The notes beneath the pieces are model-generated. The model was not told the origin of the DNA. It worked only from the letters and a program-made list of their open reading frames with translations, and did not search any database. This document shows, piece after piece, positions 35,541-43,946 of a DNA stretch of 46,601 nucleotides (within the stretch, counting starts at the first letter, position 1; every line of letters starts with the position of its first letter). The stretch is taken from contig NZ_MZXV01000065.1 of the NCBI RefSeq assembly GCF_003253745.1, positions 1 through 46,601 on the forward strand. Direction: 5' to 3'. The translations under genes were made by a program, and so were the position numbers. Source of the stretch: Mesorhizobium kowhaii. GTDB lineage: Bacteria > Pseudomonadota > Alphaproteobacteria > Rhizobiales > Rhizobiaceae.

Positions 35541-35572
35541 GATGTCACGAAAATGTGATCGGCCGGCTATAA
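35541..35572 (+). promoter_or_regulatory. Probable PHO box and -10 of phoX
   Basis: tgtcac at 35543 and tgtgat at 35554 are spaced 11 bases, the direct-repeat layout of a PhoB box (consensus TGTCA-type repeats). A -10-like tataag at 35567-35572 follows 7 bases later, so the box replaces the -35. The gene starts 54 bases downstream. Only two half-sites are seen and the second is imperfect. Confidence 0.65.
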
Positions 35573-35625
35573 GGGGTTGAACAGGCAACACGCTCCAGCC
35601 ACCCCTAAAGCCAGAGGCAAGCCAG

Positions 35626-37629
35626 ATGACCGAACACCGCTCCCCCGACGCCAAATTCCGCACCAGCCTGCTCGAGGAAAACGACGGCCCGGCCACCAAC
35701 CTCACCGACAACCGCACCATGGGCGAGATCATCACCGCGCGGTTCTCGCGCCGTTGTTTCCTGAAAGGCTCGCTGGCCGTCTCGGCGATCGCCGCCACAG
35801 TCAGCCCGCTGGCGCTGGTCAGCGCCGACCAGGCCCGGGCCGCCGAAGGCTCCGCCTTCGCGTTCGACGAGTTGGAGGCCGGCATCGACGACAAGCACCA
35901 TGTCGCGCCGGGCTACGATGCCGATGTGCTGTTGCGCTGGGGCGATCCGCTGTTTGCCGATTCGCCGGAGTTCGACCCGACGAAACAGTCGGCGCAGGCG
36001 CAGGCGAAACAGTTCGGCTACAACAACGACTATGTCGGCTACATCGCCATCGACGGCTCGGCCGAACACGGCCTGCTGGTCGTCAACCACGAATACACCA
36101 ACCCGCATCTGATGTTCCCGGGCATCGTGAAGATCGTCGAGAAGGACGGCAAGAAGTCGGCCGAAATCGCGCCGCTCAGCAAGGAACAGGTCGATGTCGA
36201 GATGGCGGCGCATGGCGGCACCATCGTCGAGATCCGCAAGGATGGCGGCAAATGGCAAGTGGTGCGCGAGGGCAAGCTCAACCGCCGCATCACCTCCAAC
36301 ACCGAAATGGCGCTGTCCGGCCCGGTCGCCGGCCATGACCGCGTCAAGACCAATGCCGACCCGTCCGGCACGAAGGTGTTGGGCACCGTCAACAATTGCG
36401 CCGGCGGCGTCACGCCCTGGGGCACCTATGTGATGGCCGAGGAAAACATCCACGGCTATTTCTCCGGCGAATTGCCCGAGGGCCACAAGGAAGCCGCCAA
36501 CTACAAGCGCCTCGGCATTCCCGAAGGCGCCTATGAATGGGCGGCGCACTATGACCGTTTCGACCTGGCCAAGGAGCCGAACGAAGCCAACCGCTTCGGC
36601 TGGATCGTCGAAGTCGATGTCAACGATCCGACCTCGACGCCGAGGAAGCGTACCGCCATGGGCCGCTTCAAGCATGAGGGCGCCGAATCGATCGTCGCCA
36701 AGGATGGCCGCGTCGTCTTCTATCTCGGCGACGACGAGCGCTTCGACTATGTCTACAAGTTCGTCACCACCGGTAAGTTTAATCCCAATGACCTCGCGGC
36801 CAACAAGGATCTGCTCGACGACGGCACGCTGCATGTCGCCAAGTTCGCGGAAGACGGCTCCGTCGAATGGCTGCCGATCGTTTTCGGCCAAGGTCCGTTG
36901 ACCGCGGAAAACGGCTTTGCCAGCCAGGCCGACGTGCTGATCGAGACGCGCCGCGCCGCCGACCTGCTCGGCGCCACCAAGATGGACCGCCCTGAGGACA
37001 TCCAGCCCAATGCCGTCAACGGCAAGGTCTATGTCATGCTGACCAACAATTCGAAGCGCAAGGCCGACCAGGTCGACGCCGCCAATCCGCGCGCCGAAAA
37101 CGCTTTCGGCCACATCGTCGAGATCGCCGAGGATGGTGGCGATTTCACTGCTGCCAAGGGCAAGTGGGAAGTGCTTTTGAAATGCGGCGATCCGGCGGTT
37201 GCCAATGTCGGCGCCACCTTCTCGACGGCGACGACAGCCAATGGCTGGTTCGGCATGCCCGACAATTGCGCGGTCGATTCGGCCGGGCGCCTGTGGGTCG
37301 CCACCGACGGCCAGGGCCCAAAAGCCACCGGCCGCACCGATGGTCTGTGGGCGGTCGACACCGAAGGCTCGGCGCGGGCAACCTCAAAACTGTTCTTCCG
37401 CGTGCCCATCGGCGCCGAAATGTGCGGCCCGCTGTTTGCGCCTGACGATCAGACCGCCTTTGTCGCCGTCCAGCATCCGGGCGACGGCGGCGAGGACTGG
37501 CAGCCGTTCGGCCGCCCGTCCTACTATGAGGACCTGTCGACGCGCTGGCCCGACTTCAAGCCTGACATGCCGGTGCGGCCGGCGGTCGTCGCCATCACCA
37601 AACAGGGCGGCGGCAAGATCGCGGTCTGA
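35626..37629 (+). CDS. phoX: PhoX-family alkaline phosphatase
   Basis: 667 aa. The twin-arginine signal is SRRCFLKGSLAV (R42 R43) followed by a hydrophobic stretch ending near ARA-AEG, so it is a Tat-exported periplasmic enzyme. The body is a PhoX/DUF839 beta-propeller: VVNHEYTNPHLMFPG, NNCAGGVTPWGTYVMAEEN, and DRPEDIQPNAVNGKVY are family blocks for calcium/iron binding. It releases phosphate from phosphomonoesters during phosphate starvation. A PHO box upstream and a strong terminator downstream mark a single-gene transcript. Confidence 0.92.
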   Translation: MTEHRSPDAKFRTSLLEENDGPATNLTDNRTMGEIITARFSRRCFLKGSLAVSAIAATVSPLALVSADQARAAEGSAFAFDELEAGIDDKHHVAPGYDADVLLRWGDPLFADSPEFDPTKQSAQAQAKQFGYNNDYVGYIAIDGSAEHGLLVVNHEYTNPHLMFPGIVKIVEKDGKKSAEIAPLSKEQVDVEMAAHGGTIVEIRKDGGKWQVVREGKLNRRITSNTEMALSGPVAGHDRVKTNADPSGTKVLGTVNNCAGGVTPWGTYVMAEENIHGYFSGELPEGHKEAANYKRLGIPEGAYEWAAHYDRFDLAKEPNEANRFGWIVEVDVNDPTSTPRKRTAMGRFKHEGAESIVAKDGRVVFYLGDDERFDYVYKFVTTGKFNPNDLAANKDLLDDGTLHVAKFAEDGSVEWLPIVFGQGPLTAENGFASQADVLIETRRAADLLGATKMDRPEDIQPNAVNGKVYVMLTNNSKRKADQVDAANPRAENAFGHIVEIAEDGGDFTAAKGKWEVLLKCGDPAVANVGATFSTATTANGWFGMPDNCAVDSAGRLWVATDGQGPKATGRTDGLWAVDTEGSARATSKLFFRVPIGAEMCGPLFAPDDQTAFVAVQHPGDGGEDWQPFGRPSYYEDLSTRWPDFKPDMPVRPAVVAITKQGGGKIAV

Positions 37630-37649
37630 TATCAGGCACTGCAATCTCA

Positions 37650-37687
37650 AGGAGGGTTTCGGTGATCCGAAACCCCTCCTTTTTTTG
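37650..37687 (+). terminator. Rho-independent terminator of phoX
   Basis: aggagggtttcgg pairs with ccgaaacccctcct around tgat (one bulged base) and is followed by seven T. It lies 21 bases after the phoX stop. Confidence 0.92.
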
Positions 37688-37762
37688 CGTGAAATCGCTC
37701 AAGCTCCGGGAAAGATTGGCAATTTACACGTGGCGCCCTAGATCTTTTACCAGGAGATCGCC

Positions 37763-37987
37763 ATGCCGAAATCCGTCTATGACCGTGGCCTGCTCAAGCC
37801 CGCCGATATCGCCAAGCTGCAGCGCGTCTTTGACGAAGCCTGTCGGCGCCGCGAAGCATCTCCCGATTCGGCCGAGGCGCGGGAGATCGCGCTTAACCTG
37901 CTCGCCCTGCACAATGCCGGCATGATCGAAGAGGACATGCTGATGGAGGCCGTCGGTTTTCGGCGGCTGGAACCGAAGTCGGCCTGA
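37763..37987 (+). CDS. Small conserved hypothetical protein (74 aa)
   Basis: 74 aa, all helical by appearance (DIAKLQRVFDEACRRREASP, EIALNLLALHNAGMIEEDML, EAVGFRRLEPKSA). AGGAG lies about 9 bases before the ATG. Similar small proteins occur widely in Rhizobiales; the function is unknown. The last 28 codons recur at 39254-39337, which suggests a former duplicate. No known catalytic motif. Confidence 0.8.
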   Translation: MPKSVYDRGLLKPADIAKLQRVFDEACRRREASPDSAEAREIALNLLALHNAGMIEEDMLMEAVGFRRLEPKSA

Positions 37988-38009
37988 AGCCGGGCCATGC
38001 CTTGTTCGC

Positions 38010-38690
38010 TCACCCGGCGCGCTGAACCACGGCCACGTTGATCATGCTTCGCAATCTGAAGCCGATGGTCTCGTACAATGCTACGGCTGCGGTATTGCTG
38101 GCATAGGCGTGAAGATAGGGTATCTCGCCGCGCGCCATGATCTGATTGGCCACGAACAGGGACAGCAGCCGGCCGAGGCCGCCGCCGCGAAATTCCGGGT
38201 GCGAGCACACGCCGCTGAGTTCGGTATAGCCAGGCTGCTTCATGCGCTCGCCGGCCATCGCCACCAGCCTGCCCTCGACTTTTACACCCCAGAAGTCGCC
38301 GAGGCTCAGCGCCCCGAGCGTGAACGGGCCAGGCTTGGTGAGGGACACCAGAGCGAGCATCTCGGCTGCATCGTCTTGCGTCAGACGCTGCACGCGCTGA
38401 TCAGACACGGTTTGCAATGGCGCCTCGGCCACCATCTGGACGCCGGGGGCGGTCGAGATCGCAGCCAGGCCTGGAGGAAGAGCAATGGCGTCCGCCTGAA
38501 GCATGATCACGCTCTCGTCCGGGGGAACAAGCTTGCCGAGCGCCCGCAGGCTTTCCGTGTCGTCCGCGGCAGTGGCCGCGAAGGGAACGATGGAGGACGG
38601 GTAGCGCCTGGCGAGATTGTCGCCTTGCGCGAAGACCCGATGTCGCGTTTCCAGCGCGCTCCAGATGGGGCGATCGAGCAAGTGCTTCAT
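38010..38690 (-). CDS. GNAT-family N-acetyltransferase
   Basis: 226 aa. The C-terminal half holds the acetyl-CoA fold with motif A (GVCSHPEFRGGGLGRLLS, i.e. Q/RxxGxG/A as RGGGLG) and motif B (YLHAYASNTAAVALYETIGF). The N-terminal half (about 1-110) is less conserved, as in FR47-like GNATs. The start at 38690 overlaps the MarR stop by four bases (ATGA), so the two are coupled. Substrate unknown. Confidence 0.88.
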   Translation of the reverse strand: MKHLLDRPIWSALETRHRVFAQGDNLARRYPSSIVPFAATAADDTESLRALGKLVPPDESVIMLQADAIALPPGLAAISTAPGVQMVAEAPLQTVSDQRVQRLTQDDAAEMLALVSLTKPGPFTLGALSLGDFWGVKVEGRLVAMAGERMKQPGYTELSGVCSHPEFRGGGLGRLLSLFVANQIMARGEIPYLHAYASNTAAVALYETIGFRLRSMINVAVVQRAG

Positions 38691-39178
38691 TGCGCTGCAC
38701 CTTCTTTCACTCGACGATCGAGCGGGGCCGCAGCCAGACCGTCCTCGATCGCGGCCAGCTGATCGAGCAGAGGCCCTGAGAGACCCTGGCACAGATCGGC
38801 GACGGCCTTGTCGATGCGCGGCCAGACGTCTCGCTTTGCGACATCGACCAGGCGCTGACCAGCCTCCGTCAGAGTGACCATCCTGCGCCGCTGGTCATCG
38901 TTCGACGGGATGGCCTCGACCAGTCCCAACTCGGCCAGAAGCGACACGCTTCGCGTCACACCGGGCTGGGTTACTCCAAGCGATTGTGCCAGTTCGCCAA
39001 CAGCCAGCGGCCCCAACCTGTCGAGCGCCGCCAAAAGCGTGTATTGGCTGGACTGAAGTGGAACGTCCAGGCCATCAAGCAGCCGCTGCGCATCGGCCTG
39101 TAATTGCTCGCCGATACGCTTCAGCCTGCTGCCCAGGCACAGATAGCCAAGCGATCGCAGGACGTCTTCCATCATCAA
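38687..39178 (-). CDS. MarR-family transcriptional regulator
   Basis: 163 aa with the MarR winged helix (residues about 45-120: LAVGELAQSLGVTQPGVTRS, then the wing SNDDQRRRMVTLTEAG). It is the first gene of the MarR-GNAT operon. A tight palindrome 18 bases upstream of its start fits an autoregulatory site. The ligand is unknown. Confidence 0.9.
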   Translation of the reverse strand: MMMEDVLRSLGYLCLGSRLKRIGEQLQADAQRLLDGLDVPLQSSQYTLLAALDRLGPLAVGELAQSLGVTQPGVTRSVSLLAELGLVEAIPSNDDQRRRMVTLTEAGQRLVDVAKRDVWPRIDKAVADLCQGLSGPLLDQLAAIEDGLAAAPLDRRVKEGAAQ

Positions 39179-39195
39179 CTCATTTTAGCCAAACC

Positions 39196-39212
39196 ATAAC
39201 ATGTTATATAAC
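39196..39212. promoter_or_regulatory. MarR-type operator
   Basis: Two overlapping perfect palindromes: ataacatgttat (39196-39207) and gttatataac (39203-39212). They sit 18 bases upstream of the MarR start codon, where an autoregulatory MarR dimer site is expected. Confidence 0.65.
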
Positions 39213-39235
39213 AAGGCAAGAACTGAGTCAAACCC

Positions 39236-39337
39236 GTGCCGCCGGAGACGCTTGCGCTCCACAATGTCGGCATGGTCGACGAGGACATGCTGATGGAAGC
39301 CGTCGGTTTTCGACGGCTCGAACCGAAATCAGCCTGA
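39236..39337 (+). pseudogene. 3'-end fragment of a paralog of the 74-aa protein
   Basis: Codons from 39254 read LALHNVGMVDEDMLMEAVGF then RRLEPKSA and a stop, matching the end of the 37763 gene (LALHNAGMIEEDMLMEAVGF). About 11 of 90 bases differ, mostly at third codon positions, so both copies were once under selection. A GTG at 39236 could start a 33-aa peptide but has no ribosome site. It overlaps the stop of the monooxygenase gene by nine bases on the other strand. Confidence 0.75.
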
Positions 39338-40537
39338 AGCACCGGATTGGTGGGAGACGCCGGCGGAGCCGGCAATCCGTTTGGTGATCGCCTTGGCCAG
39401 GATGCCGGCATTGGCGAAGCAGCCGCGAATGCTTGGCCGCATGCCGGTGAACCACAGGCCGGGCAGTTTCGGATCGGCCTGCCCGCCATTGAAGAGCGGA
39501 ACGCCCTTGCCGTCGAGGACGCCGAGCTTGCCGACCATGGGTTCCAGCCCGGTGCGGTAGCCTGTCGCGGCAATGACGATGTCGGGATGGATCAGGTTGC
39601 CATTGGCCAGGATCACGCCGTCGCGGGTGAATTCCCTTACGGCCGGCATCACAACGATCTTGCCCGACTTGATGGCGCTGACGGCGCCGTCGTCGGCGGC
39701 GATCGCGGTATAGTCCGAGGTCAGGCGGCTGGCGCCACCCGAAGGCGCGGGCGGCAGGCCGAATTTGGTCAGGTTGCCGAAAACCAGGCGCTGCGTTGTC
39801 GCCATCACCGCATCGGCGACCCGCAAGGGCAAGCGCGCCATCAACGGCGAAAGCCGATGCACGGCGATCTTGCCGATCCGCTTGGGCAGCAGCGCGGGGC
39901 CGTTGCGGGCCGACAGCCAGATGGCGGCCGTGTTTATGCCGGCCAGATGATTGAGCGCGTCGAAGCCCGAATTGCCGGCGCCGACGACCAGCACTTTCTT
40001 GCCGGCATAGTCCTGCGCGTTGCCGAAATCCGCCGCGTGGATGATGCGGCCGGCGAAACCCTTCATGCCTTTCCATTCGGGAATGAAGGGCTGCCTGTCG
40101 CGGCCGGTGGCAATGACGACATGGCGGGCCAGGCGCAGTCCGGCGCTGGTCAGCAACGCCCAGTGATCGCCCTTGAAGACGATCTCCTCGACAGCAACGC
40201 CAAACTGCACCGGCAGCCGGTTTTCCTCCCTGAAATCATTCATATGGCGGATGACGACCGTCTTGTGCGGAAAGGCAAGCGTGCCCGGCGGATAGGCGAG
40301 ACCGGGCAGCGAAGACAGATCGCGGTGGGTGTTGAGATGCAATTGCTGATGCCGCCGGTGCCAGGGTTCGGCCAACCGGCTTTCCTTTTCCAGGATCGCC
40401 GTCGGCACGCCGGCGTTCATCAAGGCATGCGCGACGGCCAGCCCGGCGACACCGGCACCGACGACGATTGCCGGCTCGACCGGCTCGTTCGTCACCGGTC
40501 TGATAGTCGCTTCAGCCATTCCCTCTCTGATCTCCAT
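39329..40537 (-). CDS. Flavin-containing monooxygenase (FAD/NAD(P) oxidoreductase)
   Basis: 402 aa from ATG 40537 (GGAAGG 5 bases upstream; ATG 40519 is an alternative). The FAD site is VVGAGVAGLAVAHALMNAG (27-33 core), the NADP site VLVVGAGNSGFDALNHLAG, and the FMO-like signature reads FAGRIIHAADFG. ATGYRTG near the C-terminus is the usual flavoprotein motif. It resembles CzcO/FMO and plant YUCCA-type enzymes, so N-hydroxylation or decarboxylative oxidation are possible, but the substrate is unknown. Confidence 0.88.
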   Translation of the reverse strand: MEIREGMAEATIRPVTNEPVEPAIVVGAGVAGLAVAHALMNAGVPTAILEKESRLAEPWHRRHQQLHLNTHRDLSSLPGLAYPPGTLAFPHKTVVIRHMNDFREENRLPVQFGVAVEEIVFKGDHWALLTSAGLRLARHVVIATGRDRQPFIPEWKGMKGFAGRIIHAADFGNAQDYAGKKVLVVGAGNSGFDALNHLAGINTAAIWLSARNGPALLPKRIGKIAVHRLSPLMARLPLRVADAVMATTQRLVFGNLTKFGLPPAPSGGASRLTSDYTAIAADDGAVSAIKSGKIVVMPAVREFTRDGVILANGNLIHPDIVIAATGYRTGLEPMVGKLGVLDGKGVPLFNGGQADPKLPGLWFTGMRPSIRGCFANAGILAKAITKRIAGSAGVSHQSGASG

Positions 40538-40858
40538 TCGACCCTTCCGGCGCCACGCTTCCCCAAGGGAGGCCGCGGCGGCTCGATCCCGCGTATGACT
40601 TATATCGCGAATCGAACCCGATTTTCGAGCATGCGCCGTCCGCGATTGCGCACTATATGGCATATGCGCGATATCAACGGTAATCAGGTCGCGGCAATGT
40701 GATTGATTCGAGGCCCTGGGGCTGGCGGGTCTCTGTTATCCCCCACGTGCATGCCCGAAATCGAGTTCGATTTCCGAGGTCATGCGCAGAATCAAAGTGT
40801 TACAGCACCTTTGCGCGTCCTGGGCGCGGCGCTGTAGGCGGCACGCGGAATCTCGACC
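40538..40858. other. Divergent upstream region of the monooxygenase and DUF2156 genes
   Basis: About 320 bases with no convincing gene. Symmetric elements are present: atatcgcg (40602-40609) against cgcgatat (40667-40674), and gcatatgc (40660-40667). These could be operators for the monooxygenase promoter. No ribosome site or recognisable peptide is seen. Confidence 0.4.
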
Positions 40859-41896
40859 ATGCCCTCCTTGCGGATCTATTTCGACAAAATCCTTGAGGAC
40901 GCCGCGCCCAAGGTGGCGCGGCAGGCGCTGACCCATGTCGAGCGCCTGGCGCTTGTGCGCCGCCATGGCGACTTCTCGCTTGCCTATTCGACCGCCGTGC
41001 AAGGCAAGCTTTCCTATTTCGGCGATGACGGCGGCTACATCGCCTTCGGCACCAAGATGCGGCATCATTTCGCGCTCGGCGATCCGGTGGCGGCTCCGGC
41101 ACATCGGCCCGATTACATCAGACGCTTCGTCGAAACCGCCGGCAGCCCGTGGTTCGTGCAGATCGGCGAAGAGACCGCGCGGGTGCTGGCCGGGCTCGGC
41201 TACAAGGTCAATCGTCTCGGCATCGACACCCGCCTCAACCTGCCCGACCATGATTTTTCCGGAAAGCGCAATGAGACCGTGCGCTATTCCGAGCGCTGGC
41301 TGTTGAAGAAGGGCTTTTGGTTCGACGAGGACAAGCGGACCGTCCATCTCGACGAAATCGCCCGACTCTCCGAAAACTGGCGCGGCGACCGCATCGTCAA
41401 GCGTTGGGAGATGGGCTTTCTCAACCGTCCGTTCGCCGACCATCTCGGCACCGACATGCGCCGTTTCGTGCTGCACGGCCCCGATGGCGGGCTGGTCGCC
41501 CTGCTCGACTTCGACCCGCTGTTTCGCGACGGCAAGGTCATCGGCTACACCACGGCGTTCAAGCGCAAGCATATCGACGCCTCGCCGCACGCCGAGATCG
41601 GCCTGACCAAATTCGCCGTCGACCGTTTTCGCGAGCAAGGCATCTCGGTGGTCACGCTCGGCCTGTCGCCGATGCTTGACGTAGGCCCGAGCGGATTTGC
41701 CGAAAGCGATTTCTGGCGCAGCGCTTTCCAGCGCGCCTACGACTCGCCCTGGGTCAACCGCCGCAGGTTCAACCTGCAAGGCCAGGCGGCGTTCAAGCGC
41801 CGCTTCCACGGTGTCGAGGAGCCGGTCTACATCGCCTTCCGCGAGGGGACTTATGTCGAGATGCTGGGGCTGCTGCGGCTGGTCAAGGCGATCTAG
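40859..41896 (+). CDS. DUF2156 / phosphatidylglycerol lysyltransferase C-terminal-domain protein
   Basis: 345 aa, a duplicated GNAT-like fold of the MprF catalytic domain (DUF2156). Blocks include LSYFGDDGGYIAFGTKMRHH, ALGDPVAAPAH, RFVLHGPDGGLVALLDFDPL and GLSPMLDVGPSGFAES. It lacks the membrane-spanning flippase part of MprF, so it is a soluble version. MprF transfers an aminoacyl group from tRNA to phosphatidylglycerol; whether this stand-alone form does that is unknown. It ends at a perfect hairpin. Confidence 0.85.
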   Translation: MPSLRIYFDKILEDAAPKVARQALTHVERLALVRRHGDFSLAYSTAVQGKLSYFGDDGGYIAFGTKMRHHFALGDPVAAPAHRPDYIRRFVETAGSPWFVQIGEETARVLAGLGYKVNRLGIDTRLNLPDHDFSGKRNETVRYSERWLLKKGFWFDEDKRTVHLDEIARLSENWRGDRIVKRWEMGFLNRPFADHLGTDMRRFVLHGPDGGLVALLDFDPLFRDGKVIGYTTAFKRKHIDASPHAEIGLTKFAVDRFREQGISVVTLGLSPMLDVGPSGFAESDFWRSAFQRAYDSPWVNRRRFNLQGQAAFKRRFHGVEEPVYIAFREGTYVEMLGLLRLVKAI

Positions 41897-41946
41897 GTCT
41901 GTTGAGATTCAGGTGATGCCGGCCTGACCTGAATCTCAACAGACCT
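41895..41946. terminator. Perfect 20-base-arm hairpin between convergent genes
   Basis: Arms aggtctgttgagattcaggt and its exact complement flank a 12-base spacer. The left arm overlaps the stop codon of the DUF2156 gene and the right arm lies about 28 bases from the permease stop. It is likely a bidirectional terminator, and may also be a repeated palindrome unit in Mesorhizobium. No T-tract. Confidence 0.65.
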
Positions 41947-41974
41947 TAGCCGCGATTCAGTGTGCTTTCGCCCG

Positions 41975-42754
41975 TCAGTTGCGCAGCCGGTAGCCGGTCC
42001 TGAAGATCCAGGCGACGATGGTTATGCAGACCAGCAGGAAGACGATCGTCATGCCGAGGCTGACCCCGACCGAGACATCGGACTTGCCGTAAAAACTCCA
42101 GCGGAAGCCGCTGATCAAATACACGACAGGGTTGAACAGCGTCACCGTGCGCCAGATGCCGGGCAGCATGTTGATCGAATAGAAGCTGCCGCCGAGGAAG
42201 GTCAGCGGCGTGATGATCAACAGCGGCACCAGTTGCAGCTGCTCGAAACTCCTCGCCCAGATGCCGATGATGAAGCCGAACAGGCTGAAGGTCACCGCCG
42301 TCAGCACCAGGAACGCCACCATCCAGAACGGGTGCAGGATGGTCAGCGGCACGAACAGCGAGGCGGTGGCCAGGATGATCAGGCCGAGCAGGATCGACTT
42401 GGTCGCCGCACCGCCGACATAGGCGATGACGATCTCCAGATAGGAGACCGGCGCCGACAGCAATTCGTAGATCGAGCCGACGAATTTCGGGAAGTAGATG
42501 GCGAAGGAGGCGTTGGAGATCGACTGCGTCAGCAGCGACAGCATGATCAGCCCCGGCACGATGAAGGCGCCATAGCTGATGCCGTCGATCTCGGTGATGC
42601 GCGAGCCGATGGCCGAGCCGAAGACGACGAAATACAGCGATGTCGAGATGACCGGCGAGACGATGCTCTGCAGCACGGTGCGGAAGGCACGCGCCATTTC
42701 CATCCGGTAGATTGCCCATACTGCACGTAGATTCATGGCCGCGCGCACGTTCAT
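41975..42754 (-). CDS. ABC-2 type transport permease (YadH-like)
   Basis: 259 aa with six membrane helices and the ABC2_membrane pattern (ISTSLYFVVFGSAIG near the start, LGGSFYSINMLPGIW before the last two helices). Gene order and overlap (4 bases) with the ATPase match the YadG/YadH exporter pair. Substrate unknown. Confidence 0.88.
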   Translation of the reverse strand: MNVRAAMNLRAVWAIYRMEMARAFRTVLQSIVSPVISTSLYFVVFGSAIGSRITEIDGISYGAFIVPGLIMLSLLTQSISNASFAIYFPKFVGSIYELLSAPVSYLEIVIAYVGGAATKSILLGLIILATASLFVPLTILHPFWMVAFLVLTAVTFSLFGFIIGIWARSFEQLQLVPLLIITPLTFLGGSFYSINMLPGIWRTVTLFNPVVYLISGFRWSFYGKSDVSVGVSLGMTIVFLLVCITIVAWIFRTGYRLRN

Positions 42755-43677
42755 GGCTCTCTCCTCACCAGATTGACGAAGATCTCCTCGAGCGAGCTGT
42801 TTTGAGTGTCGATGTCGCGGAACTGGATGCCGCCGGCCTCGAGATCGCGGATCAGCGAGGCGACGCCCGGCCGCTCGGCCTGGTTGTCATAGGTGTAGGT
42901 CAGCTGCCCGCCATCCGGCGACAGCTCCAGCGCATAGCGCGAGAAGGCGTCGGGAATCGCCGGCAGCGGGCTGCGCAGCTCCAGCACCAGCCGCTTGCGG
43001 CCGAGCTTGCGCATCAGTTCGGCCTTGTTCTCGACCAGGATGATCTCGCCGCGGTTGATGACGCCGACGCGGTCGGCCATCGCCTCGGCTTCCTCGATAT
43101 AGTGGGTGGTGAGGATGATGGTGACACCGTCCTCGCGCAACCGCCGCACCATCGCCCACATGTCCTGGCGCAACTCGACATCGACGCCGGCGGTCGGCTC
43201 GTCGAGGAACAGGACGCGCGGCTCATGCGACAGCGCCTTGGCGATCATTAGCCGGCGCTTCATGCCGCCCGACAGGGTGATCGCCTTGGCGTCCTTCTTG
43301 TCCCACAGCGAGAGATCGCGCAGCACCTTCTCGACAAACGCCGGGTTGGCCGGCTTGCCGAACAGGCCGCGGCTGAAATTGACCGTCGCCCAGACGCTCT
43401 CGAAGGCATCGATGGTCAGTTCCTGCGGCACCAGGCCGATCAGGCTGCGCGCGGCGCGGTAATCCCTGTTGATGTCGTGACCGTCGACGGTGACGGTGCC
43501 CGACGAACGATTGACGATGCCGCAGACGATCGAGATCAGCGTCGTCTTGCCGGCGCCGTTGGGCCCGAGCAGCGCGAAGATCTCGCCGCGCTGGATGTCG
43601 AGGTTGACTTCCTTGAGCGCGGTGAAGCCGGTGGCGTAGGTCTTGGAGACCCCGGAAATGGACAGGATGGAGGGCAT
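42751..43677 (-). CDS. ABC transporter ATPase (YadG-like)
   Basis: 308 aa. Walker A GPNGAGKTT, signature LSGGMKRR, Walker B VLFLDEPTAGVD, H-loop TTHYIEEAEAM. The frame is open upstream to 43821 but the family N-terminus begins at MPSILSISGVSKTYATG (43677). It is coupled to the permease by a 4-base overlap. It reads away from the cyd operon, with which it shares a 269-base upstream region. Confidence 0.9.
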   Translation of the reverse strand: MPSILSISGVSKTYATGFTALKEVNLDIQRGEIFALLGPNGAGKTTLISIVCGIVNRSSGTVTVDGHDINRDYRAARSLIGLVPQELTIDAFESVWATVNFSRGLFGKPANPAFVEKVLRDLSLWDKKDAKAITLSGGMKRRLMIAKALSHEPRVLFLDEPTAGVDVELRQDMWAMVRRLREDGVTIILTTHYIEEAEAMADRVGVINRGEIILVENKAELMRKLGRKRLVLELRSPLPAIPDAFSRYALELSPDGGQLTYTYDNQAERPGVASLIRDLEAGGIQFRDIDTQNSSLEEIFVNLVRREP

Positions 43678-43769
43678 GGCTGAAAACGGCTGCCTGAAAG
43701 AGGTCCCCTGATATAGGCTGAATGTCGGTGCGTGCAACCGTAAGCCGATCCTGCTGCTGACAGTTCTCG

Positions 43770-43794
43770 ACAATCGTTGCCGGCCGGCGATTGT
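43770..43794. promoter_or_regulatory. Candidate operator upstream of cydAB / ABC operon
   Basis: acaatcg and cgattgt form perfect 7-base arms around an 11-base spacer that itself contains ccggccgg. It lies in the divergent gap, 93 bases upstream of the ABC start and about 150 bases upstream of cydA. No FNR box (TTGAT-N4-ATCAA) is seen nearby. The factor is unknown. Confidence 0.35.
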
Positions 43795-43946
43795 GGCCTG
43801 CGGCAGTTGCAATCCCGGCACGGTAGCGGCACGTGTGCGTCATCTTGCCCGAGCGCTGCGGCGTTCCGCCTCGCGGCGCCACGTCGCTTTGACCGACCCG
43901 CGCGACAGGCCTATTCTTGCCTCATTAGAAGCAGCCGGAGCCCACC

